Shown here piece after piece: positions 1 through 9,828 of a stretch of DNA of 64,000 bases (position 1 is the first letter of the stretch; the number at the start of each line of letters is the position of its first letter). Source of the DNA: an uncultured Acidobacteriota bacterium (GTDB lineage Bacteria; Acidobacteriota; Blastocatellia; Pyrinomonadales; Pyrinomonadaceae); contig CALMYB010000010.1 in assembly GCA_937873515.1 (NCBI GenBank), positions 478,286 to 542,285 on the forward strand. The letters run 5' to 3'. Under the pieces are notes generated by a model. That model saw only the letters and a program-made list of their open reading frames with translations, was not told the DNA's origin and did not search any database. Position numbers and translations under genes: made by a program.

Positions 1-672
1 GTCGGGCTGGCTTATGATCTTGCGGCCAAGGCAGTCGAATCGAAGGCTCCTCCGCCCGTTCTTCTGCTCGACGAAAGCGACAAGTTCGGGGCGAGTATTG
101 AAGACTCGCTGCTTATGCCATTGGAGCGCGGTCTGATCTATATACCGAGATATGACGGCGGGTTCATCGGGATCACGGATCGTCGCTCGCGACCGATCGT
201 TGTAACCACGTCGAACGATTTGAGAAACAAACTCAGCTCACCTTTTGTTTCGCGGCATATCTTCAGCAGCTTCACAACTCCAACTCTGGAGAAAGAGCTT
301 GAGATACTGGCGGCCCGGAATCCCGGTGCCACTTCTTCGCAGTTGGCATTGTCTATAAAACTGCTCGATGCTGTGCGCGGGATCGCCGGCCTTGAGGATC
401 ATCCCAGCATTCGCGAGTCGATAGATATGGCTTCGGCCTTTACTCGCGATTCGATCTGCGATCTGGATGTCGGGACTCTTCGAAGATACTTCTGCCATTT
501 CGTGAAAACCGCGTCCGGACAGGAACTTCTCAGACTTCAGGAAGATTACCTCATATCTTCGGCATCCGCTTTCCACCCGATCGTGGATCAGTGGCTCGCC
601 GCCAGGGATTCGGAATGGGTTGACAAATGGGGTTTCGGCAAAGAAACGGGAACTATCTATGAAACCGCATAA
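1..672 (+). CDS. MoxR-like AAA+ ATPase, 5' truncated by window edge
   Basis: The reading frame is open from base 1, so the true start and the Walker A motif lie upstream. The visible part begins just before a Walker B motif (VLLLDESDK, residues 20-28). Next comes the region that in MoxR-type ATPases carries sensor 1 (IVVTTSNDLR) and an arginine-rich stretch, then a helical lid. MoxR ATPases remodel protein complexes. Here it directly precedes a membrane protein and a VirD4-like coupling protein, so a role in the transfer apparatus is possible but inferred. Its stop overlaps the next start by 14 bases, which suggests translational coupling. Confidence 0.8.
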   Translation, partial: VGLAYDLAAKAVESKAPPPVLLLDESDKFGASIEDSLLMPLERGLIYIPRYDGGFIGITDRRSRPIVVTTSNDLRNKLSSPFVSRHIFSSFTTPTLEKELEILAARNPGATSSQLALSIKLLDAVRGIAGLEDHPSIRESIDMASAFTRDSICDLDVGTLRRYFCHFVKTASGQELLRLQEDYLISSASAFHPIVDQWLAARDSEWVDKWGFGKETGTIYETA

Positions 673-1438
673 ACAAAGGGCTACAAAAGTGGACACGGAG
701 CAAGTCACGATTCGCGATCGGATCGGTCGCTTATTCTGGAGATGTGCGAAGTTCGAGGGCAGGTACTCGTTTTCTATGGGGATCGTTTCCTTGCTCGTCT
801 TGCTCTACGCGGTCGCGTTCAACTACAGAAGAAATCATGATCCAGCGCAGGTGAGATTCGTCGAAAATGCGGCTGAGGCGGCCGCCGAACCCGCAGCGGA
901 TGCCGGTCGTACGTTGAAACCCGTCTTCAGCGGGGAGGCTCACGACACCGCTCAAAGGCTTCGCGAGTGCGGGGCACTGCTGATAGCGATCTCTCTGTCT
1001 GCCTTCGAAGACTTTCGAACGCATGGGAGTTTCCCGGCGAACAATCATGCGCTATTGACGGGTATTAAGACTCGCTCGCTCCTGCCGCCCGGAGTCGAGG
1101 TGGTAAATGGCGAATTATATTCCTCGTTCAGCGAAATGAAGCTCAACTATCGACCCGAGCCGTTCTCATTTGAGATCCTCGCCATGCCTTCCAATGAAGC
1201 TCAAGGCCCGGCGATGATGTTTCGGTTCCCTCTGCCGCTCGCGGGTGCGAACTCGGCAAGCTATTTCGAGTCAAGGCACGCTCATATCCTTCCGGCACCG
1301 TTCAGTACGGCCGAACAGCTTGCTGCGGGCGGCTGGGCAATACGGCAATGGAGAGGCGAAACACTCCCTCTGGACGAGAAGGCCGTTCGCGACCTGCAGG
1401 AACACGACGAATGGCTTAGATCGCAGATCAAAAAGTGA
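659..1438 (+). CDS. Single-pass inner-membrane protein of the transfer module, function unknown
   Basis: This 259-residue protein has a basic N-terminus, one clear membrane segment at about residues 39-55 (GIVSLLVLLYAVAF) and a larger soluble domain, probably periplasmic. ATG 659 is preferred because a purine-rich GAAACGGGA precedes it and it overlaps the upstream stop. An in-frame start at 620 would lie deep inside the ATPase gene. The protein ends 15 bases before the coupling protein. The gene at 3461 has the same plan, an N-terminal anchor followed by a soluble domain, so the two flank VirD4 like a matched pair. No family is recognised. Confidence 0.7.
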   Translation: MKPHKQRATKVDTEQVTIRDRIGRLFWRCAKFEGRYSFSMGIVSLLVLLYAVAFNYRRNHDPAQVRFVENAAEAAAEPAADAGRTLKPVFSGEAHDTAQRLRECGALLIAISLSAFEDFRTHGSFPANNHALLTGIKTRSLLPPGVEVVNGELYSSFSEMKLNYRPEPFSFEILAMPSNEAQGPAMMFRFPLPLAGANSASYFESRHAHILPAPFSTAEQLAAGGWAIRQWRGETLPLDEKAVRDLQEHDEWLRSQIKK

Positions 1439-1453
1439 GCACGTAACGAGATT

Positions 1454-3454
1454 ATGTTTTCCCGAGAATGGATCGAAAAATTCGACGCCTCTCACGGCAT
1501 CCCGCGAAAAGCAAACGAACAGTATCTGCCATCGTACAACGCCTTCTGGCAATGGGCCGCCGATCTCGGAAATGGAGCGTTCTCTATCCTTCTGGGATTG
1601 ATTGGTGCCGCTATTTGCCTCTTTGCAGGTTGGCGGTTCAACCTGCCGGGTCTGATCATTCTTGCTTTCTGGGGAATGGCTCTTGCCTGTATAGCCGGCG
1701 GATTTACCGATGCGTATCGGCAGCTTTGGGATTATCGTATGTGGCGAATGAGTACGGCTCACGGCTCGGCTCGATGGGCCAAGGCCGCAGATCTTGTCCG
1801 CTGCGGCCTGATGAACAAGATCCGCGGGTTGCCGATTCCCGCGAATGCCCTGCCGATAGCAAAGGCTTTTCGCGGCCGCGACGTGTTTCTTCCGGCAAGT
1901 CAGTGGCTGCGACATTTCGTGATGTTCGGACCGACCGGCTCGGGCAAGTCGAAAACTTTTTTTATCTCCATGATCCGCTCTATTCTCGGAAAGTCTTCAA
2001 CACTCGTTTACGATCCGAAGGGCGAACTATACGCACAGACGGCCGCTTCCGCAAAAAGGATCTTTCGCCTCGATCTCAACGATCCGACGAAAAGCGACCG
2101 CTGGAACTTTGTTCCGAAATGCAGGAACGATCCCGCATTTGCGTGTCAGGTTGCAGGGATGATGCTCGGGATCGAAAACCGTCGCCGAACGAACGCCGAC
2201 CCGTTCTGGGGAGACGCTGAGCAGATAGCTTTGACCGCCATCCTTCTTCATATTGCCGAGGTGTATAGCGATCAAGCAATTCCTGCGTTTGCCGCGGACT
2301 TTCTTCTTTCGCTTGGAAAAGACGGTAATGACGCTTTCGCAAAAGCGATGGAAAGCTCGCCGAGCCTCTACGCAAAGCAGGCCTATCTTGCGTTTCGACA
2401 GGCTCCGATCCAGACTCGCGGTTCGATACTGATCGGCCTCTACAATAAGCTTCGGCCTTTCACTCTTGCACCGGCCCGGATGGTAACGATGCCGCCGACA
2501 GCACAAGAAAACAATGCGGGATGTAAGCTAATAGACTTCTCAAATCTTCGCAAGCCCGGGACGGCGGTCTATCTTGTAGTTTCCGAAGGAGCGGCCGATA
2601 TCTATAAGGAGTTCATCTCGACGTTTCTCGGGCAGGCCGTAATGGAAATGAGGCTTGACGGTCTAAACGAACCGAAGTACCCCTGCTTTGTTCTCATTGA
2701 CGAGGCATATCAGCTGAACGTTGCCGAGGTGAAACGCATATCGGGAATTGGACGCGGCCGAGGAGTTGGCTTGGGCTTGGGATACCAGGACTTGCCGCAG
2801 ATGTACGATCAGTATGGCCGTGAACAGGCCAATGCGATCCTAGGCACGGTAATGACAAAGATCTTTCTGCCGGGTCTCGATGACGTGACGGCCGAATACG
2901 CTTCGAAGCAGCTTGGGGATACCACCATCTTCTCGAAGACCTTTCAGGATTATCCCGGCAAGAAACTGGACAACACGAGATACGCGGAGCAGAAACGAGC
3001 GCTTATGCACCCATCGGAGATACGGCAGATCGCGGCGCACTCTGAAGTGTTGATAGTCAGCGATACCGCCCCGCCGATAAGAGCCGCATATCCGCCGTTT
3101 GCAGTGTCTCGGCAGCAGCACCCAGCGAAACGAAAAGGATCTCCGAACGAGGTCCACCTTGGACAAGTCGATTCGGCATTTCTGCTAACGGGTCCGCCAA
3201 GAACCGAGGGGAACCGAGAGGAAAGCCCGAAGGCTGTCTCACCCGGCGTTGAATCCATAGTTTCGGAGGAGGTCGAGCGAACGTTCCCTGATGAAAAGGT
3301 TAATGGACTCATTAAAAGGCTGAGCGCCGGTGGGACCTCGCAAGATAGATCGGTTCAAACTGATGAAGGCTACTGCCATCAGGAGGCCCTTGAGGATCTG
3401 ACCGTCGATCTTTCCTTTAACATAACCGCACAATACGAACGTGCTCATGCTTAG
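1454..3454 (+). CDS. VirD4/TraG-type conjugative coupling protein (T4CP)
   Basis: Coupling proteins are membrane-anchored hexameric ATPases that bring the relaxase-DNA complex to a type IV secretion channel. The 666-residue sequence shows two N-terminal membrane segments (about 43-62 and 66-84), the VirD4-typical HGSARWA motif (103-109), Walker A GPTGSGKS (159-166), the DPKGE motif after it, and Walker B CFVLIDEAYQL with the following GRGVGLGLGYQ sensor region. Family and length fit well. No other type IV secretion genes are visible, so they lie upstream or are supplied by another element. The C-terminal ~100 residues are polar and look variable. Confidence 0.93.
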   Translation: MFSREWIEKFDASHGIPRKANEQYLPSYNAFWQWAADLGNGAFSILLGLIGAAICLFAGWRFNLPGLIILAFWGMALACIAGGFTDAYRQLWDYRMWRMSTAHGSARWAKAADLVRCGLMNKIRGLPIPANALPIAKAFRGRDVFLPASQWLRHFVMFGPTGSGKSKTFFISMIRSILGKSSTLVYDPKGELYAQTAASAKRIFRLDLNDPTKSDRWNFVPKCRNDPAFACQVAGMMLGIENRRRTNADPFWGDAEQIALTAILLHIAEVYSDQAIPAFAADFLLSLGKDGNDAFAKAMESSPSLYAKQAYLAFRQAPIQTRGSILIGLYNKLRPFTLAPARMVTMPPTAQENNAGCKLIDFSNLRKPGTAVYLVVSEGAADIYKEFISTFLGQAVMEMRLDGLNEPKYPCFVLIDEAYQLNVAEVKRISGIGRGRGVGLGLGYQDLPQMYDQYGREQANAILGTVMTKIFLPGLDDVTAEYASKQLGDTTIFSKTFQDYPGKKLDNTRYAEQKRALMHPSEIRQIAAHSEVLIVSDTAPPIRAAYPPFAVSRQQHPAKRKGSPNEVHLGQVDSAFLLTGPPRTEGNREESPKAVSPGVESIVSEEVERTFPDEKVNGLIKRLSAGGTSQDRSVQTDEGYCHQEALEDLTVDLSFNITAQYERAHA

Positions 3455-3460
3455 AACACG

Positions 3461-3985
3461 ATGCTGAATCGCTTAAGAATATCTCTCGTGCTTGTTGGTC
3501 TGGCGATCGTTTTTGTGAGCGTCGCCTATGTTTACTCTCTGTGGGCGGCCGAAAGACAGAGGGCGGCGGATGTTCCAGTCGAAGCGACGAGCATGATGAT
3601 TCGTGACCTTTTGGCATTTCACAAGAGGCGCGGGAGCTTTCCGAGCGATCTGAAACAGTTGGAAAGTGTGATGTGGGAAAAGAAAAAAATAGGCCGTGAA
3701 TTTTCGAACGGGGATCGCGGCTTTATTCACCTGAACTATTTCTACCTCTACACTCGCCTTGATCCTCACGGATATTCACTGTGGGCCGTACCTATGGGCC
3801 AGGCTCGCGATGAGGCAGCGACGATGTTCGTAACCGGCTCGCCTGAAGTTTATCGACGCTGGAAAGGGGCCGCACTCTCGCTTGAGTCGGTGAGCAGCAT
3901 TAAAGCAGATCCATCCGAGATCGAGTTAGGGGTATTGGGATTGGTAGAACAGCCGAAGATAGTGACAGGCAGCCGGACAAAATAG
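3461..3985 (+). CDS. Membrane-anchored protein downstream of VirD4, function unknown
   Basis: A 174-residue protein starting six bases after the coupling-protein stop, so almost certainly co-transcribed. It has one N-terminal membrane anchor (about residues 4-24, ISLVLVGLAIVFVSVAYVY) and a soluble part with HKRRGSFPSDLKQLE, a spacing also seen as THGSFPANNHAL in the protein at 659. This hints that the two are distant relatives. No function can be assigned. The plus-strand transfer operon appears to end here. Confidence 0.65.
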   Translation: MLNRLRISLVLVGLAIVFVSVAYVYSLWAAERQRAADVPVEATSMMIRDLLAFHKRRGSFPSDLKQLESVMWEKKKIGREFSNGDRGFIHLNYFYLYTRLDPHGYSLWAVPMGQARDEAATMFVTGSPEVYRRWKGAALSLESVSSIKADPSEIELGVLGLVEQPKIVTGSRTK

Positions 3986-4297
3986 CAGCAAAAGTCCCCT
4001 CGCCGTGAATCCGCGGAACCAGGCCTTTTGGGGTCTTGAAAAGCAGTTCGATAGAGCGGTAAGCAAACATGGAACAGCCCCGTATACGTCTCCCACACCG
4101 CATACGGGGCCTGCTCCTACATCGGTGTGTCACGATCGGGAGACCGCCACGCACCGAGATCTTCAATTGCGTTTCTAGCAGTCAAGATAGATCAATTACC
4201 GCGTCCGGGTCAAGCGTGCCGGACGTAGCTTCAAGATCCAGGGATGTTAAGTGTTAGATCGTCGCGCCTCAGCTGAAGAAACACGGTTTCTGAACGC
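3986..4297. other. Intergenic region between convergent genes
   Basis: These 312 bases separate the plus-strand VirD4 block from the minus-strand relaxase block. The only clear structure is the inverted repeat at 4078-4109. The open stretches here are short and not gene-like. Confidence 0.6.
4078..4109. terminator. Inverted repeat between convergent operons, possible terminator
   Basis: Arms CCCCGTATACG and CGCATACGGGG pair over 11 bp with one A-C mismatch around a 10-base loop. The position between converging genes suits a bidirectional terminator, but neither side has a T-run, so a Rho-independent mechanism is doubtful. Confidence 0.4.
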
Positions 4298-6601
4298 TCA
4301 TCTCTGATATATGTGATCCTCGGAATGAACTCGCGTACTGGATATCTTGGGCACGTTCTGGTCGCGCACTTCTGACCGATTGGAACGTGACATACTTTCC
4401 TGCAGTCGCGTCGCGACTCCATCCCCTAATTCGCGGCCCCAGGATCTTACCGCAATGTCCGACACAACCTTTGATCCCAGCATTTCAAAGTGCTTCTCTA
4501 CTATACGGGTTGTCATTTCACTTAGATCGCTGCCGATTATTTTGGGATCTCGACGGATCAGATCTACAAGGTCGCTTTTGAGCGCTTCCCGGAAGGATTT
4601 GCCGATCGCTGCGGATCCGTTCTCTACATGTACGGGTTCATAGTTAATATTTCGACCGCTTGGAAGGCTGTCGATCAGCTTTTCCTCAAGGTGATCCTTC
4701 TGAAGTACTGCCCGCTGGTAAACATAGTCCCGCTCGGCGGGCGGCAGTTTTCGATATACTTCGCTGTGATCGAATGCATTCTTGTAGCGAAGCTCGTCGT
4801 TCGGTGTCTTAAGGCTCTGGAGGAAGTGTTTTGTCGCCGACAGCGAATCGGTCGAGTTCCGTCGTTCGAGTCGCGATTCGAGGCTTCCGATCAGCTGCAT
4901 CGCTTCCTTGCTTGGGTTTATCTCGCCCCGCATTAGAGAGTCCGTCTTTGTTCTTGCTGATTCTCCTGCATTCGAGTAAGCAAGACGTGCGGCAGTCATT
5001 TCGATCGTATAGTGCCGTGGTGAGGCCTCGGTGAAAAGGAACCGCATCTCCTTTGAGGTCAAGGGGCGAGGAGTCGCGGCCTTCTCCATTTCCGAGAGCT
5101 TTTCCCACCCAAAACCGAGCTTTGCGTTTTCGTGACGGATCTTAGATGCAGCATCGATCAATTCCTCCTTTGACGCTGCCTTTTCAAGCATCAGAGCATA
5201 TTCCCTATAGCGGGCATTAAAATGCCTGAACCGCGATTCCGGCTGTTTCAGCTGATGCTGGATATAACCGGATGCGAATCTTAGATCGTCGATCGCAGCC
5301 TGCTTACCGGCCGTATCTTCCTTTGCCGCCTGGTATATCTCGTTCTGAAATGGCTTAAGAATCGAATCGACGGGAGTTCCGCTTTCCAGCATCTCATCAA
5401 TGACGGGCAGCCGAACCTCGATCCACCTATCGAGTTCGTCCTTTGACATTTCATCGGCAAGCTGTGCCAGGGTGGTGTCCTGAAGCTCGATCCGCTCGAA
5501 CCCACCAATACCGCCGACGTAGTGGTCGTATTCCACCGGAGTAATCTCTTCGCGAAGAAGCGCGTTCTCATAGACGTTTTCAAGAGAAAGCTCATCATTG
5601 GCTCTGTCCGTCGCGACATCATGATCCTGATCGAGCGATTCCACGGCGACGAGCCTGTCCGTAGGTTCCAGTCTTTCCATCTCCCCGGCAAGGACGGATA
5701 TCTCCTCCAGCGTTCTCTCGAATCGTTCCTCTTTTGACTCGCTGACTGAAGTTTTATCTCCCGTTTTCAGAAGGTCGTTCCGTCCTTCGAGCGCCCCATA
5801 GATCCAGTTGAATACCTTTATCTTTGTGTCGCGGTCGGCAGAGTCTCCGGCGATCCGATTGCCGTATTCCACCAACCGGGGTGCGATCTCCTTCGCTCTG
5901 GATTCGTTAACAATCGGTTCGAGTCGTTTTACGGCATACTCTGCTGTTGTTATCCCGAGCTGTGCGGAAGATGATGCGTTATCCCTTGGCGTGATCAGCA
6001 CGCCGCCCCGAACAACGGCGCCTCGTTCGTAAAGATCTCTGACGAACTGCGAATATCCGTTCAGGTGCGAGGCGTGTTCACTCCTGTTTCGTCCCTCCAT
6101 GTCTTCAAGTTTCGAGAGGATCAGGTCTGACTTGCTGACGGAAAGGATCTCGTTTACTGCCCGTTCGGTCCTGGGATTCGGTTGAATGGTATTCGCAGTC
6201 CGCTCGGCGACACCCTGAGCCTTTTGACGCTCGGCTTCCCGCGCGAGCGAACCAGCTACCTTTTCGATCGCCAACTTTACGACATCCGCGTGGCATAACC
6301 CACCGGCACGGCAGAAGCAGGAGACGGCTATCGTCTGGCCGTCGCGATAGGCTTCGCCGAGCTTGAGCATCCCGTCCCGAATACCTGCCTCGTTCGCTTT
6401 ATAACTCTGCCGAAGCCTCTCGGAGTAAGCGATCAGCGCCGCGTCCCGTGCCCGGCCTCGTGGTGCAATTTCGCTCCGGTGGGGCGAAAGTAAACCAAGC
6501 TCCGGTGTAAAAATGTTCCCGAGATCGAGCGAGCGGCTCGGAAGATGCCGCGTTTCATCGTCGATCCGTGCTATTACCTGGTTGCTGAGATCCGCTCGCA
6601 T
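4298..6601 (-). CDS. Large mobilization-linked protein with N-terminal CxC..CHxDV motif
   Basis: A protein of about 767 residues encoded 77 bases after the relaxase stop and presumably co-transcribed. An N-terminal region (about 30-130) contains VSCFCRAGGLCHADVVK. This CxCx4CHxD pattern resembles the CWCKPQSCHGDV of the DUF4326 protein at 13778 and the DUF488/DUF4326 group. The remaining ~600 residues are charged and helical, with no recognised domain. It could be a relaxosome or pilot-type protein delivered with the DNA, but this is inference from position. The start is uncertain: ATG 6601 is used, and GTG 6616 is in frame. Confidence 0.6.
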   Translation of the reverse strand: MRADLSNQVIARIDDETRHLPSRSLDLGNIFTPELGLLSPHRSEIAPRGRARDAALIAYSERLRQSYKANEAGIRDGMLKLGEAYRDGQTIAVSCFCRAGGLCHADVVKLAIEKVAGSLAREAERQKAQGVAERTANTIQPNPRTERAVNEILSVSKSDLILSKLEDMEGRNRSEHASHLNGYSQFVRDLYERGAVVRGGVLITPRDNASSSAQLGITTAEYAVKRLEPIVNESRAKEIAPRLVEYGNRIAGDSADRDTKIKVFNWIYGALEGRNDLLKTGDKTSVSESKEERFERTLEEISVLAGEMERLEPTDRLVAVESLDQDHDVATDRANDELSLENVYENALLREEITPVEYDHYVGGIGGFERIELQDTTLAQLADEMSKDELDRWIEVRLPVIDEMLESGTPVDSILKPFQNEIYQAAKEDTAGKQAAIDDLRFASGYIQHQLKQPESRFRHFNARYREYALMLEKAASKEELIDAASKIRHENAKLGFGWEKLSEMEKAATPRPLTSKEMRFLFTEASPRHYTIEMTAARLAYSNAGESARTKTDSLMRGEINPSKEAMQLIGSLESRLERRNSTDSLSATKHFLQSLKTPNDELRYKNAFDHSEVYRKLPPAERDYVYQRAVLQKDHLEEKLIDSLPSGRNINYEPVHVENGSAAIGKSFREALKSDLVDLIRRDPKIIGSDLSEMTTRIVEKHFEMLGSKVVSDIAVRSWGRELGDGVATRLQESMSRSNRSEVRDQNVPKISSTRVHSEDHIYQR

Positions 6602-6678
6602 CCGCCATCGTGTCACCGAACAAGTTGGGACACCACCTCCACTTGGGACTTGAGCAAGCCGCGTGCCCTTTTGTGAAC

Positions 6679-9114
6679 TTATCTTGAGTGTTCTTGATAT
6701 TCCGGTTCCCGCCGTCCCTTCGAGTGAGTAGTCGGATCCGTAAGCCCACGATCTTGATCCGACATCTCTTTCTCCCGTTGCATGGTATCTCTTTCCTTTT
6801 CACTCGCGGGTGTTTTCTCCGAGTTCTCAAAGCCTCGAAGGATATCCTTGAGTGAATGCGTTGGTTGATCGGATACGGATTCAAGAATGCTTCGAAGTCG
6901 TGCAGCCTCTTTCGGATCGCTCGTATCAGCCGCCCTCATCTCCAGCAGCCTGATCTCGGAAGAAGTGAATAAGGGCTTAAAGGCGGACTCACTTCTTAAA
7001 CCAAAGAGCGAGACTTGTTTGAACTCTGATGCATTTTGAGAAGCGGAGGCGAGGATCTCTTTTGCGGCCGCGGCATCATTACTTAGTCTCTCCTGTCTTG
7101 CATTCACAAGCGAAGAAACGGTACGTCGAAGCGAACGATGTTCGCGGCCCTCGAAAACCTCGTCTAGCGCCCGGTCAAACATCGAGCCTCGTTTGGGAAG
7201 ATCGACATCGTGAAGGCTCACAAATTCGATCGCACCCGAATTCTTGTCAGTGATCGCGAACTTATGAAATCTTCCGGTTTCCGTAAAGGTTTTCAAATCT
7301 TCTCTTGCCTTATCGAACGACGCTTTCGAAACGATCTCGCATGCAAGCACACGTCCGGCAATTATGTCGCGTTTGTGATCGATCAGATTCGCTTTCGGGT
7401 TGGCTTTGAGAAGCTTTCGCGCCGCCGGCGAATCGCTTCTCGCCGACTCGATGAGCTTTCGCTGTTCGTTCCAGTTCTTCTCGTAAATCGATGCGAGTTT
7501 CAGCCGACGCGAGAGCGTATCGATCTCTGCCAACTGCTCCGAGGAATAGAACGGTTTCGCCTCTATCCTTTCGGGATCGGTGGTCGAGATCTTTCCCAGC
7601 ATCTTTGCCTTATTGTGTTCTGCCTTCAAGTCTTTTTCGATATCCGCAAGCTGCCCATTCAGCTTGCTCAAGATCTCATTTCGCAACGGCTCGGAGTCGT
7701 TCTTGATCGTCGTCGAGTCCCGCCCCTTTCCCGACAATTTCAGAGCCATGTCCTTGAGCTTCTCAACAAGGACCGTGATCGGATTTCCGCGAGCTTTTTC
7801 TTCACGGTCGAGCTGAGCGATGGATACACTTCTTTTGCCGATATCGACGGACCGATAATATCGTCTGTCGGTAAACTCATCGCGTTCCTTTTCAAGACGG
7901 CTTATCGTCAGATCCGAGATCGTCTTTCTCGCTGCTATTCGGCGAAGGTCATCCGTGCCTCTCGGCTCGATCTCGTTCGATCTTTCAAGCTCGGTTCTAA
8001 CGCCGTCGAGATACGCGAATCTGCGGATATCGGCGGCCTCGATACAGTACTCCTGGAGCTTGTCGATCTCGTCTTTTGTGAACGAGGGAGTTGGCAGTTT
8101 TCGGCCCAGCTTCCGATACTCGATTCGAACACGATCCGCTTCCCGGATCGTCAGATCGGAATCGTTCTGCATCCGCTCTTTAATAGCCTCCTCCTTTCCA
8201 ATCATTTTTAGAAGGATAGTTCTTATCTGGCGCTCGGCTGACGCCGTCTGATCGGCATCGCCCCGTGCTCCGCGATGTTCAAAGTCCTGAAGAGAAAGCC
8301 GCGTCTTTCGACCGCTCACCGGATCGGAAACGCGGAACCGCATCTGTTTGCCCTGGTCTGTCAGTGCTTTTATCTTTGAGTCGATCCGGCGAAGCTCGTA
8401 TTCGGCGACAATCCCGCGTCTTAAGGATTCGCGTTCCTCCAACGTCTTTTGAAGAAGTTGATTATCCTTTTCCTTTTCTGCTTCGCCCGAAGAATGCGAC
8501 CCTGGATCATAGCTGTCCCGGTCCATTTCGAGCGCATCAGCGTGTTCAAGATCTCTGCCGAAGAGTTGCTCCATCCTTTCGGTCGCGGCCTCGATCAGAA
8601 AACCGGGCACAAGAACCTTTTCGCCCTCGCTGCGTTCGAAATGAGGCAGGGCTTGACGCGGAATTTTGGTCAGAGTCTCGCGCTCCAAGTCTCTAGTGAA
8701 ATACTGCTTCTGAAGTGCGATGTGAACGTGCGGGTTTTCGGTGTTTAGATGGACTGCGGCCGCCCACGAAAGCCGGTCGGCCGAAAGCTCCTTTTCAAGC
8801 CGCTGCATCGCCGCTCGTGTCGTCTCTTTAAGAGCATGGCGTCGCTGCTTTTCGTTTGTTCCGAACTTCCGGTAGTCATCGGGACGGAACGAGAGAACGA
8901 TGTGATGCAGTTCGTCGTTCGACGGCCTCCCCTTTGCGATTCCGATCCTCATCGAATTATTAGCGCTCGCCACCGACAGGTTGTCGGCGAAGTCGTTGAA
9001 GAGTTCGCGGACATTAAACGGTTCGCGCTCATTGTCCAGTTTGCTGTGGGCAATATAGTGGACGAGGCCGCGCGAACTCCCCCGCTTTGCCTGCACGCTC
9101 GCGACGATCCTCAT
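6679..9114 (-). CDS. MobP-type relaxase
   Basis: Relaxases nick one strand at oriT and stay attached to its 5' end through a tyrosine. The N-terminal ~200 residues show the expected motifs: a candidate catalytic tyrosine in LVHYIAH (Y20), ELHHIVLSF (about 69-77), and the histidine triad motif VHLNTENPHVHI (121-132, H122/H129/H131), which fits the HxHxNxxNPHxH pattern of MobP enzymes. About 600 residues of charged, coiled-coil-like sequence follow, as in relaxases with long C-terminal extensions. The ATG overlaps the stop of the upstream accessory gene (TAATG), which implies coupled translation. Confidence 0.88.
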   Translation of the reverse strand: MRIVASVQAKRGSSRGLVHYIAHSKLDNEREPFNVRELFNDFADNLSVASANNSMRIGIAKGRPSNDELHHIVLSFRPDDYRKFGTNEKQRRHALKETTRAAMQRLEKELSADRLSWAAAVHLNTENPHVHIALQKQYFTRDLERETLTKIPRQALPHFERSEGEKVLVPGFLIEAATERMEQLFGRDLEHADALEMDRDSYDPGSHSSGEAEKEKDNQLLQKTLEERESLRRGIVAEYELRRIDSKIKALTDQGKQMRFRVSDPVSGRKTRLSLQDFEHRGARGDADQTASAERQIRTILLKMIGKEEAIKERMQNDSDLTIREADRVRIEYRKLGRKLPTPSFTKDEIDKLQEYCIEAADIRRFAYLDGVRTELERSNEIEPRGTDDLRRIAARKTISDLTISRLEKERDEFTDRRYYRSVDIGKRSVSIAQLDREEKARGNPITVLVEKLKDMALKLSGKGRDSTTIKNDSEPLRNEILSKLNGQLADIEKDLKAEHNKAKMLGKISTTDPERIEAKPFYSSEQLAEIDTLSRRLKLASIYEKNWNEQRKLIESARSDSPAARKLLKANPKANLIDHKRDIIAGRVLACEIVSKASFDKAREDLKTFTETGRFHKFAITDKNSGAIEFVSLHDVDLPKRGSMFDRALDEVFEGREHRSLRRTVSSLVNARQERLSNDAAAAKEILASASQNASEFKQVSLFGLRSESAFKPLFTSSEIRLLEMRAADTSDPKEAARLRSILESVSDQPTHSLKDILRGFENSEKTPASEKERDTMQREKEMSDQDRGLTDPTTHSKGRREPEYQEHSR

Positions 9115-9782
9115 TATTCGCTGCTTTCCCTGGGTTCAGGTGTTGACGGCTGAGAGGAGATAAGATCGCCGTACAGAGCCTCTATTCGTTTCGAGAAATA
9201 CAGATCGTCCGGCCCCGCATCATTTGAAACGATCCCGTGATACGCCGAACACCGCTCAAGATCGCGAACGGCATATGCGATCATTTCCGCCGTGATGGTG
9301 TTCGACGCGAGAACGCTCTGCTCTTTTCCCATTCCCGGCTTCGCGAGCAGGATGAGTCTCGACAGGATGATGTTTACTACCGAGACCGACACGCTCGACA
9401 TGACGTATAGTTCGCGCAGGAAGACGGGAGTGTTTTGAGAAAGGAGCTTCACTTCGTTCTCCAAGCGTCCGACCTGCTCAAGAAGCTCATCGACACGCTC
9501 ATTTACAGCATTGGAATCTTTCTCGTTCTTGCGCTCGTTCTCGATCAGCCAGTCCAATCTTTCCCGGCACCGGTTCGCTCCAAAACGCTCCTGCTTGTCG
9601 GACAGAGCAAAGCGGATCATCCGGCGAACGATCGCGCCCTTTCCTTCGCCTGTTTCGAACGCTATTTCATTGAGCTTTTTTTCATCCGAATAGTACGGCC
9701 TGACGTGAACGGACCGGCCGTGCCTTTTATCCGAATCCGCCCCCAGTTTGACGATAAGTTTTTCTTTTTCTATTTTCCGCAT
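9114..9782 (-). CDS. Relaxosome accessory protein (MobC/TraJ-like, ribbon-helix-helix)
   Basis: A 222-residue protein whose N-terminus reads as a ribbon-helix-helix fold: a short basic strand (RSVHVRPYYSDEKKLNEIA) followed by two helices including GAIVRRMIRFAL. A coiled coil at about 70-115 (ERVDELLEQVGRLENEVKLL) and a helical C-terminal domain come after. Proteins of this type bind oriT beside the nic and recruit the relaxase. The gene is first in the minus-strand mob operon, directly next to the candidate oriT, and has a good ribosome site (GGGAGAG). Confidence 0.7.
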   Translation of the reverse strand: MRKIEKEKLIVKLGADSDKRHGRSVHVRPYYSDEKKLNEIAFETGEGKGAIVRRMIRFALSDKQERFGANRCRERLDWLIENERKNEKDSNAVNERVDELLEQVGRLENEVKLLSQNTPVFLRELYVMSSVSVSVVNIILSRLILLAKPGMGKEQSVLASNTITAEMIAYAVRDLERCSAYHGIVSNDAGPDDLYFSKRIEALYGDLISSQPSTPEPRESSE

Positions 9783-9828
9783 TTCTCTCCCGGATGCATT
9801 TCAAAATTATTCCCCTGGTACTTCGGGC

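Noticed and set aside
238..708. 156-residue open frame antisense to the MoxR-like gene
   Set aside because: It lies wholly over a recognised ATPase and has no family features.
7210..8211. 333-residue plus-strand open frame inside the relaxase
   Set aside because: It is antisense to the relaxase C-terminal region, has no ribosome site and a Ser/Arg-rich composition typical of a shadow.
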